Assembly: GCA_026416715.1 (NCBI GenBank)
Contig: JAOAEQ010000020.1
Span: forward strand, 8,988-72,987
Length of the DNA: 64,000 bases
Source of the DNA: a bacterium
Lineage (GTDB): Bacteria > UBP4 > UBA4092 > JAOAEQ01
Reading direction: 5' to 3'
The position numbers and the translations under genes were made by a program. The notes below the pieces were generated by a model that saw nothing but the letters and a program-made list of their open reading frames with translations, searched no databases and was not told where the DNA came from. Shown here piece by piece: positions 45,420 to 54,909 of the stretch (positions are counted from its first letter, which is position 1; each line of letters starts with the position of its first letter).

Positions 45420-46102
45420 CTATTCAGAGAAGTTAAATCAGTCAATTCGCAATCTGGCGGAATTGATAATGCAAATAAATTTGTTGTGAACTCAATATTT
45501 GGTTCAAATTCAGAAAAAGTTAAAGTTATATTAACGTTTGACGGGTCTATAATTTTTGTTTTAACCGGCAGATAGGTTATTCGGTTAAACCAAAATATCA
45601 ATTCCGGTTTTTTATCTACATTGTTTTTCGGTTTAAATTTAATTCGATAAGTGGTAATAGAAGAAAGAAGTTCAGATTTCATCAATTGAATTGAATAGGT
45701 TTTGCGGAATTCATTTCGGTCAATATTCTTAGCTCCGATAAAAGGAAGTAAATGAATCGGTAGAGAAACAGATTGCAAATTTTGCTTGGTAACCTGTTTT
45801 AATTCTGCAGTGTATATCCATAAATATTTTCCATCGTAAACTATAATTTGCTCGGTAGGTTTAGTATAATGGATTCGCAATTTATCCGGAGTTTGGTAAA
45901 AGAGCGTTCCGATATACGTTGTTGTTGACATTGAAGTAAATTCAATATTCGTTTGAGAAATTGAAACTTTCAATGTAGAAAGTGTATCAAATCTATCCTG
46001 AATATTTTTTAATATTTCACTGCTTTTTTCTGCAAAACAAACTGGGGAAATGGATATTATTAATATTATTATAAGTGACAATAATCGATGTTTATTACAC
46101 AT
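45416..46102 (-). CDS. lolA: LolA-like periplasmic lipoprotein carrier
   Basis: 228 residues from ATG 46102, which has the strong site AGGAG six bases upstream and gives a clean signal peptide (MCNKHRLLSLIIILIISIS, cleavage at SPVCFA). The mature protein has FDTLSTLKVSISQTN, then YIGTLFYQTPDKLRIHYTKP and YDGKYLWIYTAELKQV, the LolA unclosed-beta-barrel pattern. LolA carries lipoproteins from the inner to the outer membrane, implying a diderm envelope. No other lol gene is near. Confidence 0.9.
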   Translation of the reverse strand: MCNKHRLLSLIIILIISISPVCFAEKSSEILKNIQDRFDTLSTLKVSISQTNIEFTSMSTTTYIGTLFYQTPDKLRIHYTKPTEQIIVYDGKYLWIYTAELKQVTKQNLQSVSLPIHLLPFIGAKNIDRNEFRKTYSIQLMKSELLSSITTYRIKFKPKNNVDKKPELIFWFNRITYLPVKTKIIDPSNVNITLTFSEFEPNIEFTTNLFALSIPPDCELTDLTSLNR

Positions 46103-46414
46103 GTTATCTCCTGAGATTATAAGCAAAGTCACTGATTTTTCCCTAATATGAACTGTAAAATTATATTTTATCGTAGAAGGCATCTAAACCGCAATGAACT
46201 ATCTCTTAATTAGGCTTTTGTCAGTTTAGAAAGAATTGTTTCCTGATACGTAATATTTATAATGTAACGATTTGATTTATCGAACCCGATTCAATTGAAC
46301 CGTTGATCAAATATGATGGTGGTTTTGAGCGAACCGAGTTTTAGAGTAGGTAGTGATTGCAGCGTGTATCTCTTGAAGCGCAATGATATTAATCTGCGGT
46401 TTGGTTTAAACAGT

Positions 46415-47128
46415 TTAAGTCATGGTTATTCCGGTTTTTTTAGCGATCAAGTGCCGTTTTAGATTCGCAATACTTCCGGTAGGGTCACAATCTTTCGGAC
46501 AAACTTTCTGACAGTTGAATATAGTATGACATCGCCATACGCCATGTTCACCATCAACTAACCGTAATCGTTCAGAGACCGCATTATCGCGTGAGTCAAT
46601 CAAAAATCGATTTGCTTTCAAGAATGCGGCGGGTCCGATATAGTTTGGATCGGTTAACGTTACCGTGCAAGAAGAATAACAGGACCCGCAAAGGATGCAA
46701 TCGATTATTCCCATCAATTTCTCTTGGTCTTGCGGTGTTTGCGGTCGTTCTTGGACTGGTGCAGGTGTCCCGGGCATTAGATACGGTTTAATGAGATGGA
46801 GTTTTTGCCAGAACGGTTCCATATCAACAATTAAATCTTTTAATACACGGAGATGGGCTAGGGGACGAATCGTAACCGTTTGTGCTTTTAATGCGGCAAT
46901 TTGCGTTTCACAGGCGAGCCGATATTGCCCATTGATATGCATGGCACAAGAACCACATACCGCTGCTCGACAAGAGGAACGAAATGCTAATGAACCATCA
47001 CGATACTCACGAATAAAATACAATCCTTCTAGAACTGTCATGCCGGGTTTTGTATTCACTTCAAAGGAATCAAAATGCGGAGTTTTATCTTTCGTTGGGT
47101 CATATCGAAATATTTTGAAAGTAATCAT
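46415..47128 (-). CDS. sdhB: Succinate dehydrogenase/fumarate reductase iron-sulfur subunit
   Basis: 237 residues from ATG 47128 (MITFKIFRYDP, canonical); an upstream ATG at 47152 adds only eight unusual residues. [2Fe-2S] ligands in SCRAAVCGSCAMHINGQY and the next Cys of RLAC; [4Fe-4S] and [3Fe-4S] ligands in CILCGSCYSSC and CHTIFNCQKVCPKDC. FLIDSRD and the closing PTGSIANLKRHL fit the E. coli-like SdhB. Electron transfer from SdhA's FAD to quinone. The direction (succinate oxidation or fumarate reduction) cannot be decided. Last gene of the cluster. Confidence 0.95.
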   Translation of the reverse strand: MITFKIFRYDPTKDKTPHFDSFEVNTKPGMTVLEGLYFIREYRDGSLAFRSSCRAAVCGSCAMHINGQYRLACETQIAALKAQTVTIRPLAHLRVLKDLIVDMEPFWQKLHLIKPYLMPGTPAPVQERPQTPQDQEKLMGIIDCILCGSCYSSCTVTLTDPNYIGPAAFLKANRFLIDSRDNAVSERLRLVDGEHGVWRCHTIFNCQKVCPKDCDPTGSIANLKRHLIAKKTGITMT

Positions 47129-47234
47129 AACTAAAATGAACATTGAATACACAGATATATAAATCCAAATTACACAAATTTATTTTTATTTGACTCGATG
47201 TAATCGGATTTAGAAATCTGTGTCTTCTGTAATA

Positions 47235-48935
47235 TTAATATTTCCTTTCTACAAGCTCGAATATGCCTAACGTCACCGGTCGGTAACTTAGTTTTGGTCC
47301 TTCAAGGGTATATTCAGCAATCGTATGTTTCAACCAGTTCGTATCATCTCGTTTCGGAAAATCGCGACGAAAATGCGACCCGCGACTTTCGGTTCTAGCA
47401 AGCGCGCCAGCTACTATAGCTTCAGCGACTGCTAGGTTTCCCTCCAACTCTAGATGCCAGACTAAGTCAAAATTGAACCGTAACCCGAACTCAGCAATTT
47501 GCGCTTTTTTAAATCGTTCCTTCAGTTCTTTTATTTTTTGCTCTGCATCTTTCATTTCAGCTTCCGTTCGGAAAATTCCAACTTTCTCAACCATAGTAAA
47601 TGCAAGTTCGTCTTTAATTGCAGCGGTTCTTTCAGTTCCATTGACCTGGAAGAAATCATTGAGTTTTTTTTCTTGCTCTTTTGCTTTCAGGAGCAGGATA
47701 TCTTTTCCTTTACGATTCGCTTTTTTATTTGTAACATAGTTAACCGCAGCGTTACCGGCGCGCGCTCCGAAAACAATAGTTTCGAGTAGAGAATTACCAC
47801 CTAACCGATTCGCGCCGTGAACGCTAACACATGCACACTCACCTGCTGCAAAGAATCCAGCAACTCGAGTTTCACCGTCAGCATTACAATCAATTCCGCC
47901 CATCGTATAATGTTGACCAGGTTGAACCGGAATAGGTTTTTTAATCGGGTCAACACCGGCAAAATGAACCGCGATATCCCATATCCCAGGTAACCGTTCC
48001 ATAATTTTTTCCTGACCAAGATGCCGCAAATCGAGATGGACATAAGCTTTTTCGAACCCGCGTCCTTCATCAATTTCTGTTTGGATAGCTCGAGCAACGA
48101 TATCGCGTGGCGCTAATTCCATTGCATCGCGCGCATATTTTTCCATGAATCGTTCACCGCGATTGTTTAATAGATAACCACCTTCACCGCGTGCACCTTC
48201 AGTAATCAAAATATTTGTCCCGTATAATGTTGTTGGGTGATATTGGACAAATTCCATATCTTTTAGCGGGATTCCTGCCCAATAGGGTATCGCCATACCT
48301 AACCCCGTACTAATATACGCATTGGTTGTGTTCCGGTATACTCTCCCAGCACCTCCGGTTCCAAAAATTATCGCTTCCGCCATCATTGGTTCGATTTTGC
48401 CCGAGCGTAAATCTAGGGTTATAATTCCTTGACAAGTATTATCTTCTACTACTAAGGCGATTACCATATATTCTTCATAAACCGGAATTTCGTGACGAAT
48501 AGTTTGTTCATATAATGTGTGTAATAAAACGTGTCCGGTTTTATCCGCACAATAACAGGTTCGAGGAAATCCCGCGCCACCAAATGGTCGTTGCGCAATT
48601 TTCCCATCAACAGTTCGAGAAAATGGACAACCCCAATGTTCCATTTCATAGATTCGTGGTATAGCTTCTTCAGTCATAATCATTACTGCATCCTGATCAG
48701 CTAAAAAATCGCTGCCTTTAATCGTATCATAAGCATGGAGTTGGGGGGTATCATATCGTCCTTTTGGATGATTACCCAACGCAGCATTGATTCCACCTTG
48801 TGCCGCTAGGGAATGTGAACGAACTGGATGAACTTTAGACACTATTGCGACATCCATATTATGTTCACTAACCGCAATAGCTGCGCGGAGACCAGCTAAT
48901 CCGCCGCCAACAACAATAACTTTATGGTAAATCAC
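47235..48935 (-). CDS. sdhA: Succinate dehydrogenase/fumarate reductase flavoprotein
   Basis: I place the start at GTG 48935: AAGGAGGG stands nine bases upstream and this gives the usual VIYHKVIVVGGGLAG beginning; the open frame extends to a TTG at 48995 with twenty atypical residues. The covalent-FAD His is in RSHSLAAQGGINAALG; the substrate Arg sites are in TEGARGEGGYLLNN and GANRLGGNSLLE; the C-terminal domain has SRGSHFRRDFPKRDD. Oxidises succinate or reduces fumarate as part of the four-subunit Sdh/Frd complex on the cytoplasmic membrane. 566 residues. Confidence 0.96.
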   Translation of the reverse strand: MIYHKVIVVGGGLAGLRAAIAVSEHNMDVAIVSKVHPVRSHSLAAQGGINAALGNHPKGRYDTPQLHAYDTIKGSDFLADQDAVMIMTEEAIPRIYEMEHWGCPFSRTVDGKIAQRPFGGAGFPRTCYCADKTGHVLLHTLYEQTIRHEIPVYEEYMVIALVVEDNTCQGIITLDLRSGKIEPMMAEAIIFGTGGAGRVYRNTTNAYISTGLGMAIPYWAGIPLKDMEFVQYHPTTLYGTNILITEGARGEGGYLLNNRGERFMEKYARDAMELAPRDIVARAIQTEIDEGRGFEKAYVHLDLRHLGQEKIMERLPGIWDIAVHFAGVDPIKKPIPVQPGQHYTMGGIDCNADGETRVAGFFAAGECACVSVHGANRLGGNSLLETIVFGARAGNAAVNYVTNKKANRKGKDILLLKAKEQEKKLNDFFQVNGTERTAAIKDELAFTMVEKVGIFRTEAEMKDAEQKIKELKERFKKAQIAEFGLRFNFDLVWHLELEGNLAVAEAIVAGALARTESRGSHFRRDFPKRDDTNWLKHTIAEYTLEGPKLSYRPVTLGIFELVERKY

Positions 48936-49012
48936 GGGATTCGTCCCTCCTTCTTTATGAATGGAGCCTGATACATCAAGAAAACCTTTCACCAAGTTAA
49001 AAAGCGAAAAAG

Positions 49013-49426
49013 CTATTTGACAAAAATATATCCACCTGCATATAAAACAAATTTTGGGAAATACGTAACGATGCTAAACACAAAAATGACAAAACAACCG
49101 ATAGATACCAGCCATAACATTTGCTGCTGTTTGCGACTTAACGGGAAGAAATCAACCAAAATAATCCGTAATCCGTTAAGAAGATGAAATGCTACACCTA
49201 GAATCATCGCTAGTTCTAGCACCCAAACAATAGGATTGTTCAGAGCGTTTATCAGTTTCGTAAATGCATTTCCGCCATAGATAGCTGCAGTACTAATGAT
49301 AAGGATATGCGGGAAAATATAAAGCGCTAATAATACACCGGTAATCCGTTGAATCCAGAATGACCCCATTCCCATATTAGGATTGAGAAAACTATCTTTT
49401 ATTAACTCCTTAATTAATCGAATCAT
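49013..49426 (-). CDS. sdhC: Succinate dehydrogenase membrane subunit (cytochrome b-type)
   Basis: 137 residues with three helices. QRITGVLLALYIFPHIL and AFHLLNGLRIILVDF carry the His and Arg-x-x-G patterns of Sdh cytochrome b556 subunits and give a heme ligand candidate. Pairs with the next gene to anchor SdhAB. The sdhC/sdhD assignment is by sequence type only and could be swapped, because both subunits carry QRITG. Confidence 0.8.
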   Translation of the reverse strand: MIRLIKELIKDSFLNPNMGMGSFWIQRITGVLLALYIFPHILIISTAAIYGGNAFTKLINALNNPIVWVLELAMILGVAFHLLNGLRIILVDFFPLSRKQQQMLWLVSIGCFVIFVFSIVTYFPKFVLYAGGYIFVK

Positions 49427-49459
49427 ATCTAGTTCTCCATTTTCGAGTTCAAAAGTGAT

Positions 49460-49804
49460 TTATTTTGTATATGCCATTAATGCCCAGAACCCGAAGATAA
49501 ATGTTGCTATACCAAAAAGAGTAACGAACCATCCGAGATAATTTTTTACTTTTTCATTTGGTGCAAAATCGAGTAATACTGCCCAGAGTCCATTTAATCC
49601 GTGATATAAGACTAGACCAAGTAAGGTTAAATCAAATATCTGCCAAGCATGTGTTTGTAATCGAGTTGTCACACGTTCAAAAGTTATCGGTTCATGCGAT
49701 TCGAAATGTAATGTGATAAAATGCACAACCATTCCGACCACTAGCAACAAGCCAGTAATTCGTTGTAAGAACCAAGACCAGAGCCCGCGTTTGATGATGA
49801 GCAT
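49460..49804 (-). CDS. sdhD: Succinate dehydrogenase membrane anchor subunit
   Basis: 114 residues with three helices and QRITGLLLVVGMVVHF plus LVLYHGLNGLWAVLLDF. Second Sdh membrane subunit, first of the sdh genes in transcription order, starting 19 bases after the hydantoinase gene. The usual Asp-Tyr of E. coli SdhD (quinone site) is Asp-Phe here. Confidence 0.8.
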   Translation of the reverse strand: MLIIKRGLWSWFLQRITGLLLVVGMVVHFITLHFESHEPITFERVTTRLQTHAWQIFDLTLLGLVLYHGLNGLWAVLLDFAPNEKVKNYLGWFVTLFGIATFIFGFWALMAYTK

Positions 49805-49822
49805 TATTTCACCTCCTAAAAT

Positions 49823-51241
49823 TTAATAATGCGTTGATGAAATCAGCTTGCAGAACGGTGAACTGATAAACCGAGCGATAAACTTCCCATAGCCCGGCTG
49901 ACCAATAAAGGTTCCGTTCTGTGCGACTATTTTCCCTCGACACAGGGTCAATATTGGTAAACCAATTATCCGATACCCCTGATAGGGAGACCAATCGCAA
50001 GCAGTAGATAATGTATTAGGGGAAATAATTTTTTCTTGTTTAGGGTCGAAAATGACCAGGTCTGCATCAGCTCCAACTTGAATAGTTCCTTTTCTTGGAT
50101 ATAACCCGAATAATTTTGCAGGATTAGTGCTAACAAGCTGAATCAGTTGGGTTAAGGTAATGCGTTTTTTTCTGACTCCTTCTGAATAGAGCAAAGGTAT
50201 TATCGTCTCGACCCCTGGTATGCCATAGGGGATTTTCCGAAAATCGTTACTCCCTCGCGATTTCTGTTTTCGTGTAAAGGAACAGGTATCAGTTGCAACA
50301 ATATCAATGGTTCCGTCAGCGAGATGCTGCCAGAGTTTTGCGATATCCTGTTTGGTTCGTACCGGCGGACATGTGGCGTATAGGTATCCGGTTTTCTTTT
50401 TGAAAACCGCATCGGTTAGTAATAAATATTGCGGGCATGATTCCGCAAAAACTGTTATTCCCTTGGCTTTAGCAGAATGTATCGCAGTTACTCCTTCACC
50501 GGTTGACGTATGCACGATATAAAGAGCACCACCGGTTGCTTCCGCCCAGGTTATGACCCGATGTATCGCTTCTACTTCGACAAAATTCGGCCGTGATAGT
50601 GATAATGCATAAGTGCCAAATTTTTTTCTAAATTCGCGTTGGCCATATCGTTGCGTGAGCAGATTGATAATCGCCTCATTTTCCGCGTGAACCATAATTA
50701 ATGCATTAAGGCGCCTTGCTTCTTCTAACGCGGAAAATAACACCGCATCATCTGCATTCCATCCACGGTCTCCATATACCATAAAGAATTTAAAACTCGG
50801 AATCCCTAATTCAACCAGTTTTGATAATTCTTTTTTCGATTGTTCATTCCAATCGGTTATAGCGCAATGTAACGAATAATCAATGCAAACCTGATTGTCC
50901 GCTTCTTGTTTTCTTTTTTTGATAGTTTGAGATAACGATTCCCCTCTTTGTTGGGTAGCAAAATCAATAATTGTGGTTATCCCACCGCAAGCAGCTGCCA
51001 TCGTTCCGGTGGTAAATGTCTCTGAAGTAGATAGTCCTTTTTTGATAGTTAATTGAAAATGAGTGTGAACATCAATTCCGCCGGGAAAGACATACTTACC
51101 TGTTGCATCAATCACTGGAATGTTCTTTGGTATAGCGAGTTTAGGAGTTAATACAGCAATTTTTTCTCCTTTAATCCCGATATGAGCTTGGTAAACCTTA
51201 TCTTCAGAAACGATTCGCCCTCCGTATATGATTGTATCCAT
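49823..51241 (-). CDS. Dihydropyrimidinase/D-hydantoinase-like amidohydrolase
   Basis: 472 residues, cyclic amidohydrolase of the hydantoinase group. Metal ligands in GIDVHTHF, the carboxylated Lys in PSFKFFMVYGD, further His in MVHAEN and IVHTSTGEG. The last metal Asp site reads ATDTCSF where most members have S/T-D-H-C; the Asp stays but the following His is Thr. Family members open dihydropyrimidine or hydantoin rings; some are non-catalytic. Odd in a TCA cluster, between fumB and the sdh genes, at 4 bases and 18 bases from its neighbours, so clearly in the same transcript. Confidence 0.85.
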   Translation of the reverse strand: MDTIIYGGRIVSEDKVYQAHIGIKGEKIAVLTPKLAIPKNIPVIDATGKYVFPGGIDVHTHFQLTIKKGLSTSETFTTGTMAAACGGITTIIDFATQQRGESLSQTIKKRKQEADNQVCIDYSLHCAITDWNEQSKKELSKLVELGIPSFKFFMVYGDRGWNADDAVLFSALEEARRLNALIMVHAENEAIINLLTQRYGQREFRKKFGTYALSLSRPNFVEVEAIHRVITWAEATGGALYIVHTSTGEGVTAIHSAKAKGITVFAESCPQYLLLTDAVFKKKTGYLYATCPPVRTKQDIAKLWQHLADGTIDIVATDTCSFTRKQKSRGSNDFRKIPYGIPGVETIIPLLYSEGVRKKRITLTQLIQLVSTNPAKLFGLYPRKGTIQVGADADLVIFDPKQEKIISPNTLSTACDWSPYQGYRIIGLPILTLCRGKIVAQNGTFIGQPGYGKFIARFISSPFCKLISSTHY

Positions 51242-51245
51242 ACGT

Positions 51246-51806
51246 TTATTTCAATTGCGAATATTCCTTAATTCCTTCAAGATATAAATCATTTCCATAA
51301 CAGTCGTTAATAACAATCGCCGGAAAATCTGCTACTTCTAGCCGGTAGATAGCTTCCGGTCCTAATTCGGGATAAGCAACAAGTTCAGCTTTTTTTATCG
51401 TTTTCGCTAATAATGCGCCTGCGCCACCGGTTGCCGCAAAGTAGACTCCTTTATATTGTTTAATTGCCTCTTTAACTTCTGTGGTTCGCATTCCTTTTCC
51501 AATCATTCCTTTTAATCCATAGGCAAGAAGAGCAGGAGCATAAATATCCATTCTACCAGACGTGGTTGGTCCCGCAGAACCGATAACCTTACCAGGTCGA
51601 GCAGGGGTTGGTCCCACGTAATAGATAATTTGCCCGAGTAAATCTATCGGTAGTTTCTGTCCAGATTTCAGCAGTTCGAACATCCGTTTATGCGCCGCGT
51701 CACGACCAGTAAAAACAATTCCGCTGATTAGAACTCGGTCACCGCTTTTCAATCCGGCTACTTGTTCATCGGTTAAAGGTGGCGTAATTCGAACTATTCT
51801 TGACAT
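51246..51806 (-). CDS. Class I fumarase, beta subunit
   Basis: 186 residues, the C-terminal half of the iron-sulfur fumarase/tartrate dehydratase family (Fumerase_C). GRDAAHKRMFELL, YYVGPTPARPGKVIGSAGP and TTSGRMD are diagnostic. Combines with the alpha subunit at 54910 to hydrate fumarate to malate. The two subunit genes are separated by lemA and the DUF2207 gene, which is unusual. The next gene starts four bases downstream. Confidence 0.94.
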   Translation of the reverse strand: MSRIVRITPPLTDEQVAGLKSGDRVLISGIVFTGRDAAHKRMFELLKSGQKLPIDLLGQIIYYVGPTPARPGKVIGSAGPTTSGRMDIYAPALLAYGLKGMIGKGMRTTEVKEAIKQYKGVYFAATGGAGALLAKTIKKAELVAYPELGPEAIYRLEVADFPAIVINDCYGNDLYLEGIKEYSQLK

Positions 51807-52122
51807 AAAATAAATATATTTCCTTCTGATCTTCTGATTTTCTGGTCAGGTTTTACACCTATTATAGTTGAACCTAATCCAGCGAAAACTTCGGTTGCGC
51901 TACCGTTTAGGATTTGTGTGCTTTAGGGTATAGTCATTATCCTATAATAAATATTATAAAGGTTATAATATTTTTTGTCTATATACCGTGGGAGCTTAAT
52001 TGATCAAAACCGCAATATTGAAGTGATGTATTAATCAAGTGATTTGGGTTTAACGAATTGAAACCTAATCTAAACTCAGTTCCATCACAAAAACATTTCC
52101 AGCCAACAAACGCAATACTTCT
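51807..52122. other. Intergenic region
   Basis: 316 bases between the DUF2207 stop and the fumB start on the same strand. AT-rich with a short palindromic TATAAT-like stretch near 51950; no terminator with a T-tract and no gene was recognised. It may hold an internal promoter for fumB-hydantoinase-sdh. Confidence 0.5.
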
Positions 52123-54090
52123 TTACCAGCCGCCACCGCCACCGCCGCCGCCACCACCACCCGATGAACCACCGCCACCGGAACCGGAACTCGAACCTGG
52201 TGCATGCGACGATGAAGCAACTGCGTTTGAGAACCCGTTACTCATTGATGAGACGAATCCAGTAGTACCGATGGCGGTGAATGGAATCGAACCGGAATAC
52301 CACCTCGGCGAATATTCTTTTCCATCCACGGTTGATTTCGTCAGCACATTAGCAAATTGTTCCGCCCATGCTTGCTCAACATCAAGAGCTAGCGCATACG
52401 GGAGATATTGTTCAAATACTTCTGGCGTTTTCCCAACTGGATTAAAAACGTTCAACCGCTCTTTTTCAGCTATGGTTAAGAACATTTTGAAACCTTCGAT
52501 TTTATCTAATACTTGCCGACCTGCACGTGTCGGCGCTTTTAAAAGATGATAAAACAGATAATTCAATCCGGCTAAGATGATTAGATAGAGAACGAACCAG
52601 CCGGACGTTGCCATAGAAAACATATAAATACCGGCGATTTCCCCCCCAATAAACGGAAGTGAAAAAAAGGTGAAAAATATTGCTGAAATTAGCGAAGTTA
52701 CTCGATGCATACTTCCGAACAAAACATTTTTCCAACTGGTAACAACCATTACCACCAAGAAGATTACACCAACCGTCCAGCCCGAGAGCCAAACCGTCAT
52801 GAATAATAAGAGAAAAATTGATTCACCACCTTTAGCTAGCGCTGTTGGGATGGCAGTAAGCAAAGCAATGAGTATTGAAATACTTAACCCGACAATGAAA
52901 TACTTGAAATTCGTTAAAAAATACAGTTTTTCATAATTTAATTGGAGATGATTTTTCAATGTTTGCAATAGTTCATTAATTGTAGTGTGTCGGGTAGCAG
53001 TAAACGTGAACTCATCGGATACTTTAAATAGCCGCATAACAATTTTCTGTTCTTCTGGAGTCAATTCGATATTCGCATTGTTCCGTTTCCGTAAGGTATA
53101 TACACCGTTTTTTTCTTCAATCGATAGATATCCTTTAACCGCTAAATTCAAAATAGTTGCGGTAAATGCTTTCGTATCAAAACCCATTTTGGTGATATAT
53201 CGGACTGCCGCAGGTGACAATCCTTTTGGTGGATAATATTGCGGGATAATCGTTCCTTTAACCGGGTCTTTTCCGAATAAGCCCCAAATAATGAGATAGT
53301 AAATTACGATTAAAATGAGACCAACAAACGCAAAGAGAATCCCAAAATTATCCTTGATAAAATATTTAAATTTTAATTGAGCGCTCGGTGCTTCAATCAG
53401 TCCTTTTTTCCAGCAGACTACAATCGTTAACCCCTCATTAGCGCATAACTGACGCGTGGTTCTGAATGTTGGATTGCCAGCAGGATCGGTTGATACCGTA
53501 CAATCTTTCCCTTTTTCACCCTGAAATCCGGTATATGCATCTGTTTCAAGAATATGTGTACGAACCTTTGCCGGAAGAATAACGGTTGCGGTAACGGTAT
53601 CAATCATAAATTTCCACCCGGTGCCGGTAACATTCCAATAAAGTTCGTCGTGGTCTGAGAAAAATCCGAGCTGTCGGTTAGTTTGATAGGTTATGGTATA
53701 CGTATAAATTCCCGGAGTTAAAAAAACATCTTCCTTGCCGATATAGATGCGGATCCCATTGCTTATTGACTCAGTGTGGTACGGTTCCGGAAAACCGTTT
53801 TTTCTGATATCAAGAAGGTTAAATTCGACAACATAGCGATTGTTGAATCTATCACGGTATTTCGTTGGAAAATCGCGATATATCCCACGTTTAATTTCCT
53901 GACCTAGACAGCGAACAGTGATATTTTCGGTTACGGTCATTGTGCGGTCTTGATGCACTTCAATTCGGCTAGCATAATTCAGGATTTTTTCGAATTCATC
54001 AGATTGTGCTTGCGATAACAAGGATAAGGTGAGATATCCGAAAAAAATGAGACCTACTAGATAAGAAAATCTTTTTATATGATTAATCAC
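52123..54090 (-). CDS. DUF2207 membrane protein with poly-glycine tail
   Basis: 655 residues. Signal peptide (1-29), periplasmic beta-rich DUF2207 domain (30-225) with YASRIEVHQDRTMTVTENIT and FPTKYRDRFNNRY, then helices (about 245-265, 405-480, 500-545) and a cytoplasmic-like region, ending in a Ser/Gly tail with eleven consecutive glycines and a final Trp. Relatives are often encoded next to lemA, as here (lemA 46 bases upstream), and are suggested to act together in the envelope. Function unknown. The Gly tail is shared by many family members. Confidence 0.88.
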   Translation of the reverse strand: MINHIKRFSYLVGLIFFGYLTLSLLSQAQSDEFEKILNYASRIEVHQDRTMTVTENITVRCLGQEIKRGIYRDFPTKYRDRFNNRYVVEFNLLDIRKNGFPEPYHTESISNGIRIYIGKEDVFLTPGIYTYTITYQTNRQLGFFSDHDELYWNVTGTGWKFMIDTVTATVILPAKVRTHILETDAYTGFQGEKGKDCTVSTDPAGNPTFRTTRQLCANEGLTIVVCWKKGLIEAPSAQLKFKYFIKDNFGILFAFVGLILIVIYYLIIWGLFGKDPVKGTIIPQYYPPKGLSPAAVRYITKMGFDTKAFTATILNLAVKGYLSIEEKNGVYTLRKRNNANIELTPEEQKIVMRLFKVSDEFTFTATRHTTINELLQTLKNHLQLNYEKLYFLTNFKYFIVGLSISILIALLTAIPTALAKGGESIFLLLFMTVWLSGWTVGVIFLVVMVVTSWKNVLFGSMHRVTSLISAIFFTFFSLPFIGGEIAGIYMFSMATSGWFVLYLIILAGLNYLFYHLLKAPTRAGRQVLDKIEGFKMFLTIAEKERLNVFNPVGKTPEVFEQYLPYALALDVEQAWAEQFANVLTKSTVDGKEYSPRWYSGSIPFTAIGTTGFVSSMSNGFSNAVASSSHAPGSSSGSGGGGSSGGGGGGGGGGGW

Positions 54091-54136
54091 GATACAAAAC
54101 TTTTGCCATTGTAAAGTGGCATTTAGATTGTAGGAT

Positions 54137-54700
54137 TTATAATGAAAATTTTACCGATGGTGTTTCTCGTTGCGTAGCGGTTTCGATTTCAAAAAATTCC
54201 GCACGCTTATATCCGAACAGTTTTCCGACAAGATTGCTCGGAAACGATTCGAGAAGAATATTATACTCGCGTACTGTTCCGTTATAATATCGCCGGGATA
54301 ACTGGATTTCATCTTCGATAGCAGATAAATTTTTCTGGAGGTCGAGAAAATGCTGATTCGCTTTCAAGTCTGGATACAATTCTGCGACTGCAAATAAACT
54401 CCGAATTTGGCTCGTTAACGCATTTTCCAATTGTTCTTTCGACTTTACACCTTGCGCAAGAATACATTGGCTCCGGATATTCGCAATATCATCAAACAAC
54501 CTCCGTTCGTATTGGCTATATCCTTTCACCGATTCAACCAGATTCGGAATTAAATCGTACCGACGTTTTAGTTGCACGTCTATCCCACTCCACGCTTCCG
54601 CAATGAGATTTTTCCGACGAATAAACCGATTGTATATGGTCACCAGCCAAACAATAATTAATCCTAAAATCAAAATGGAAATAACCGTTAAAAATTGCAT
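54137..54700 (-). CDS. lemA: LemA family protein
   Basis: 187 residues with one N-terminal membrane helix (VISILILGLIIVWLVTIYNR) and a helical bundle. Diagnostic segments: IRRKNLIAEAWSGIDVQLKRR, DLIPNLVESVKGYSQYERR and the end EFFEIETATQRETP. Pairs with the DUF2207 gene. Precise function unknown. Confidence 0.94.
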   Translation of the reverse strand: MQFLTVISILILGLIIVWLVTIYNRFIRRKNLIAEAWSGIDVQLKRRYDLIPNLVESVKGYSQYERRLFDDIANIRSQCILAQGVKSKEQLENALTSQIRSLFAVAELYPDLKANQHFLDLQKNLSAIEDEIQLSRRYYNGTVREYNILLESFPSNLVGKLFGYKRAEFFEIETATQRETPSVKFSL

Positions 54701-54909
54701 AGCTAGTGTTTAATTAGTAAGCTAGGAAGAAACGGAATTGATATGATTAACTCCGTTTCCTACTGGTACAAAACCAAAAATTATTTAGAAGGAAAGAAAG
54801 TGTGTAATATTGATAATAAAGCAATTGAATAATAAAAATAAAGTATTTACTTAAATATGATGATTATTTTTCCTTTTCCATAAGTTGTTTTTTATAGATA
54901 ATTTTATCT

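Noticed and set aside
49823-51241. Dihydroorotase instead of dihydropyrimidinase
   Set aside because: Length, the FKFFMVY carboxylated-Lys segment and the overall spacing fit the hydantoinase group; the short TDHAPH-type end of dihydroorotases is absent.
52058-52549. Proline-rich open frame on the plus strand over the end of the DUF2207 gene
   Set aside because: It is the complement of the poly-glycine tail; low-complexity antisense frame without domains.
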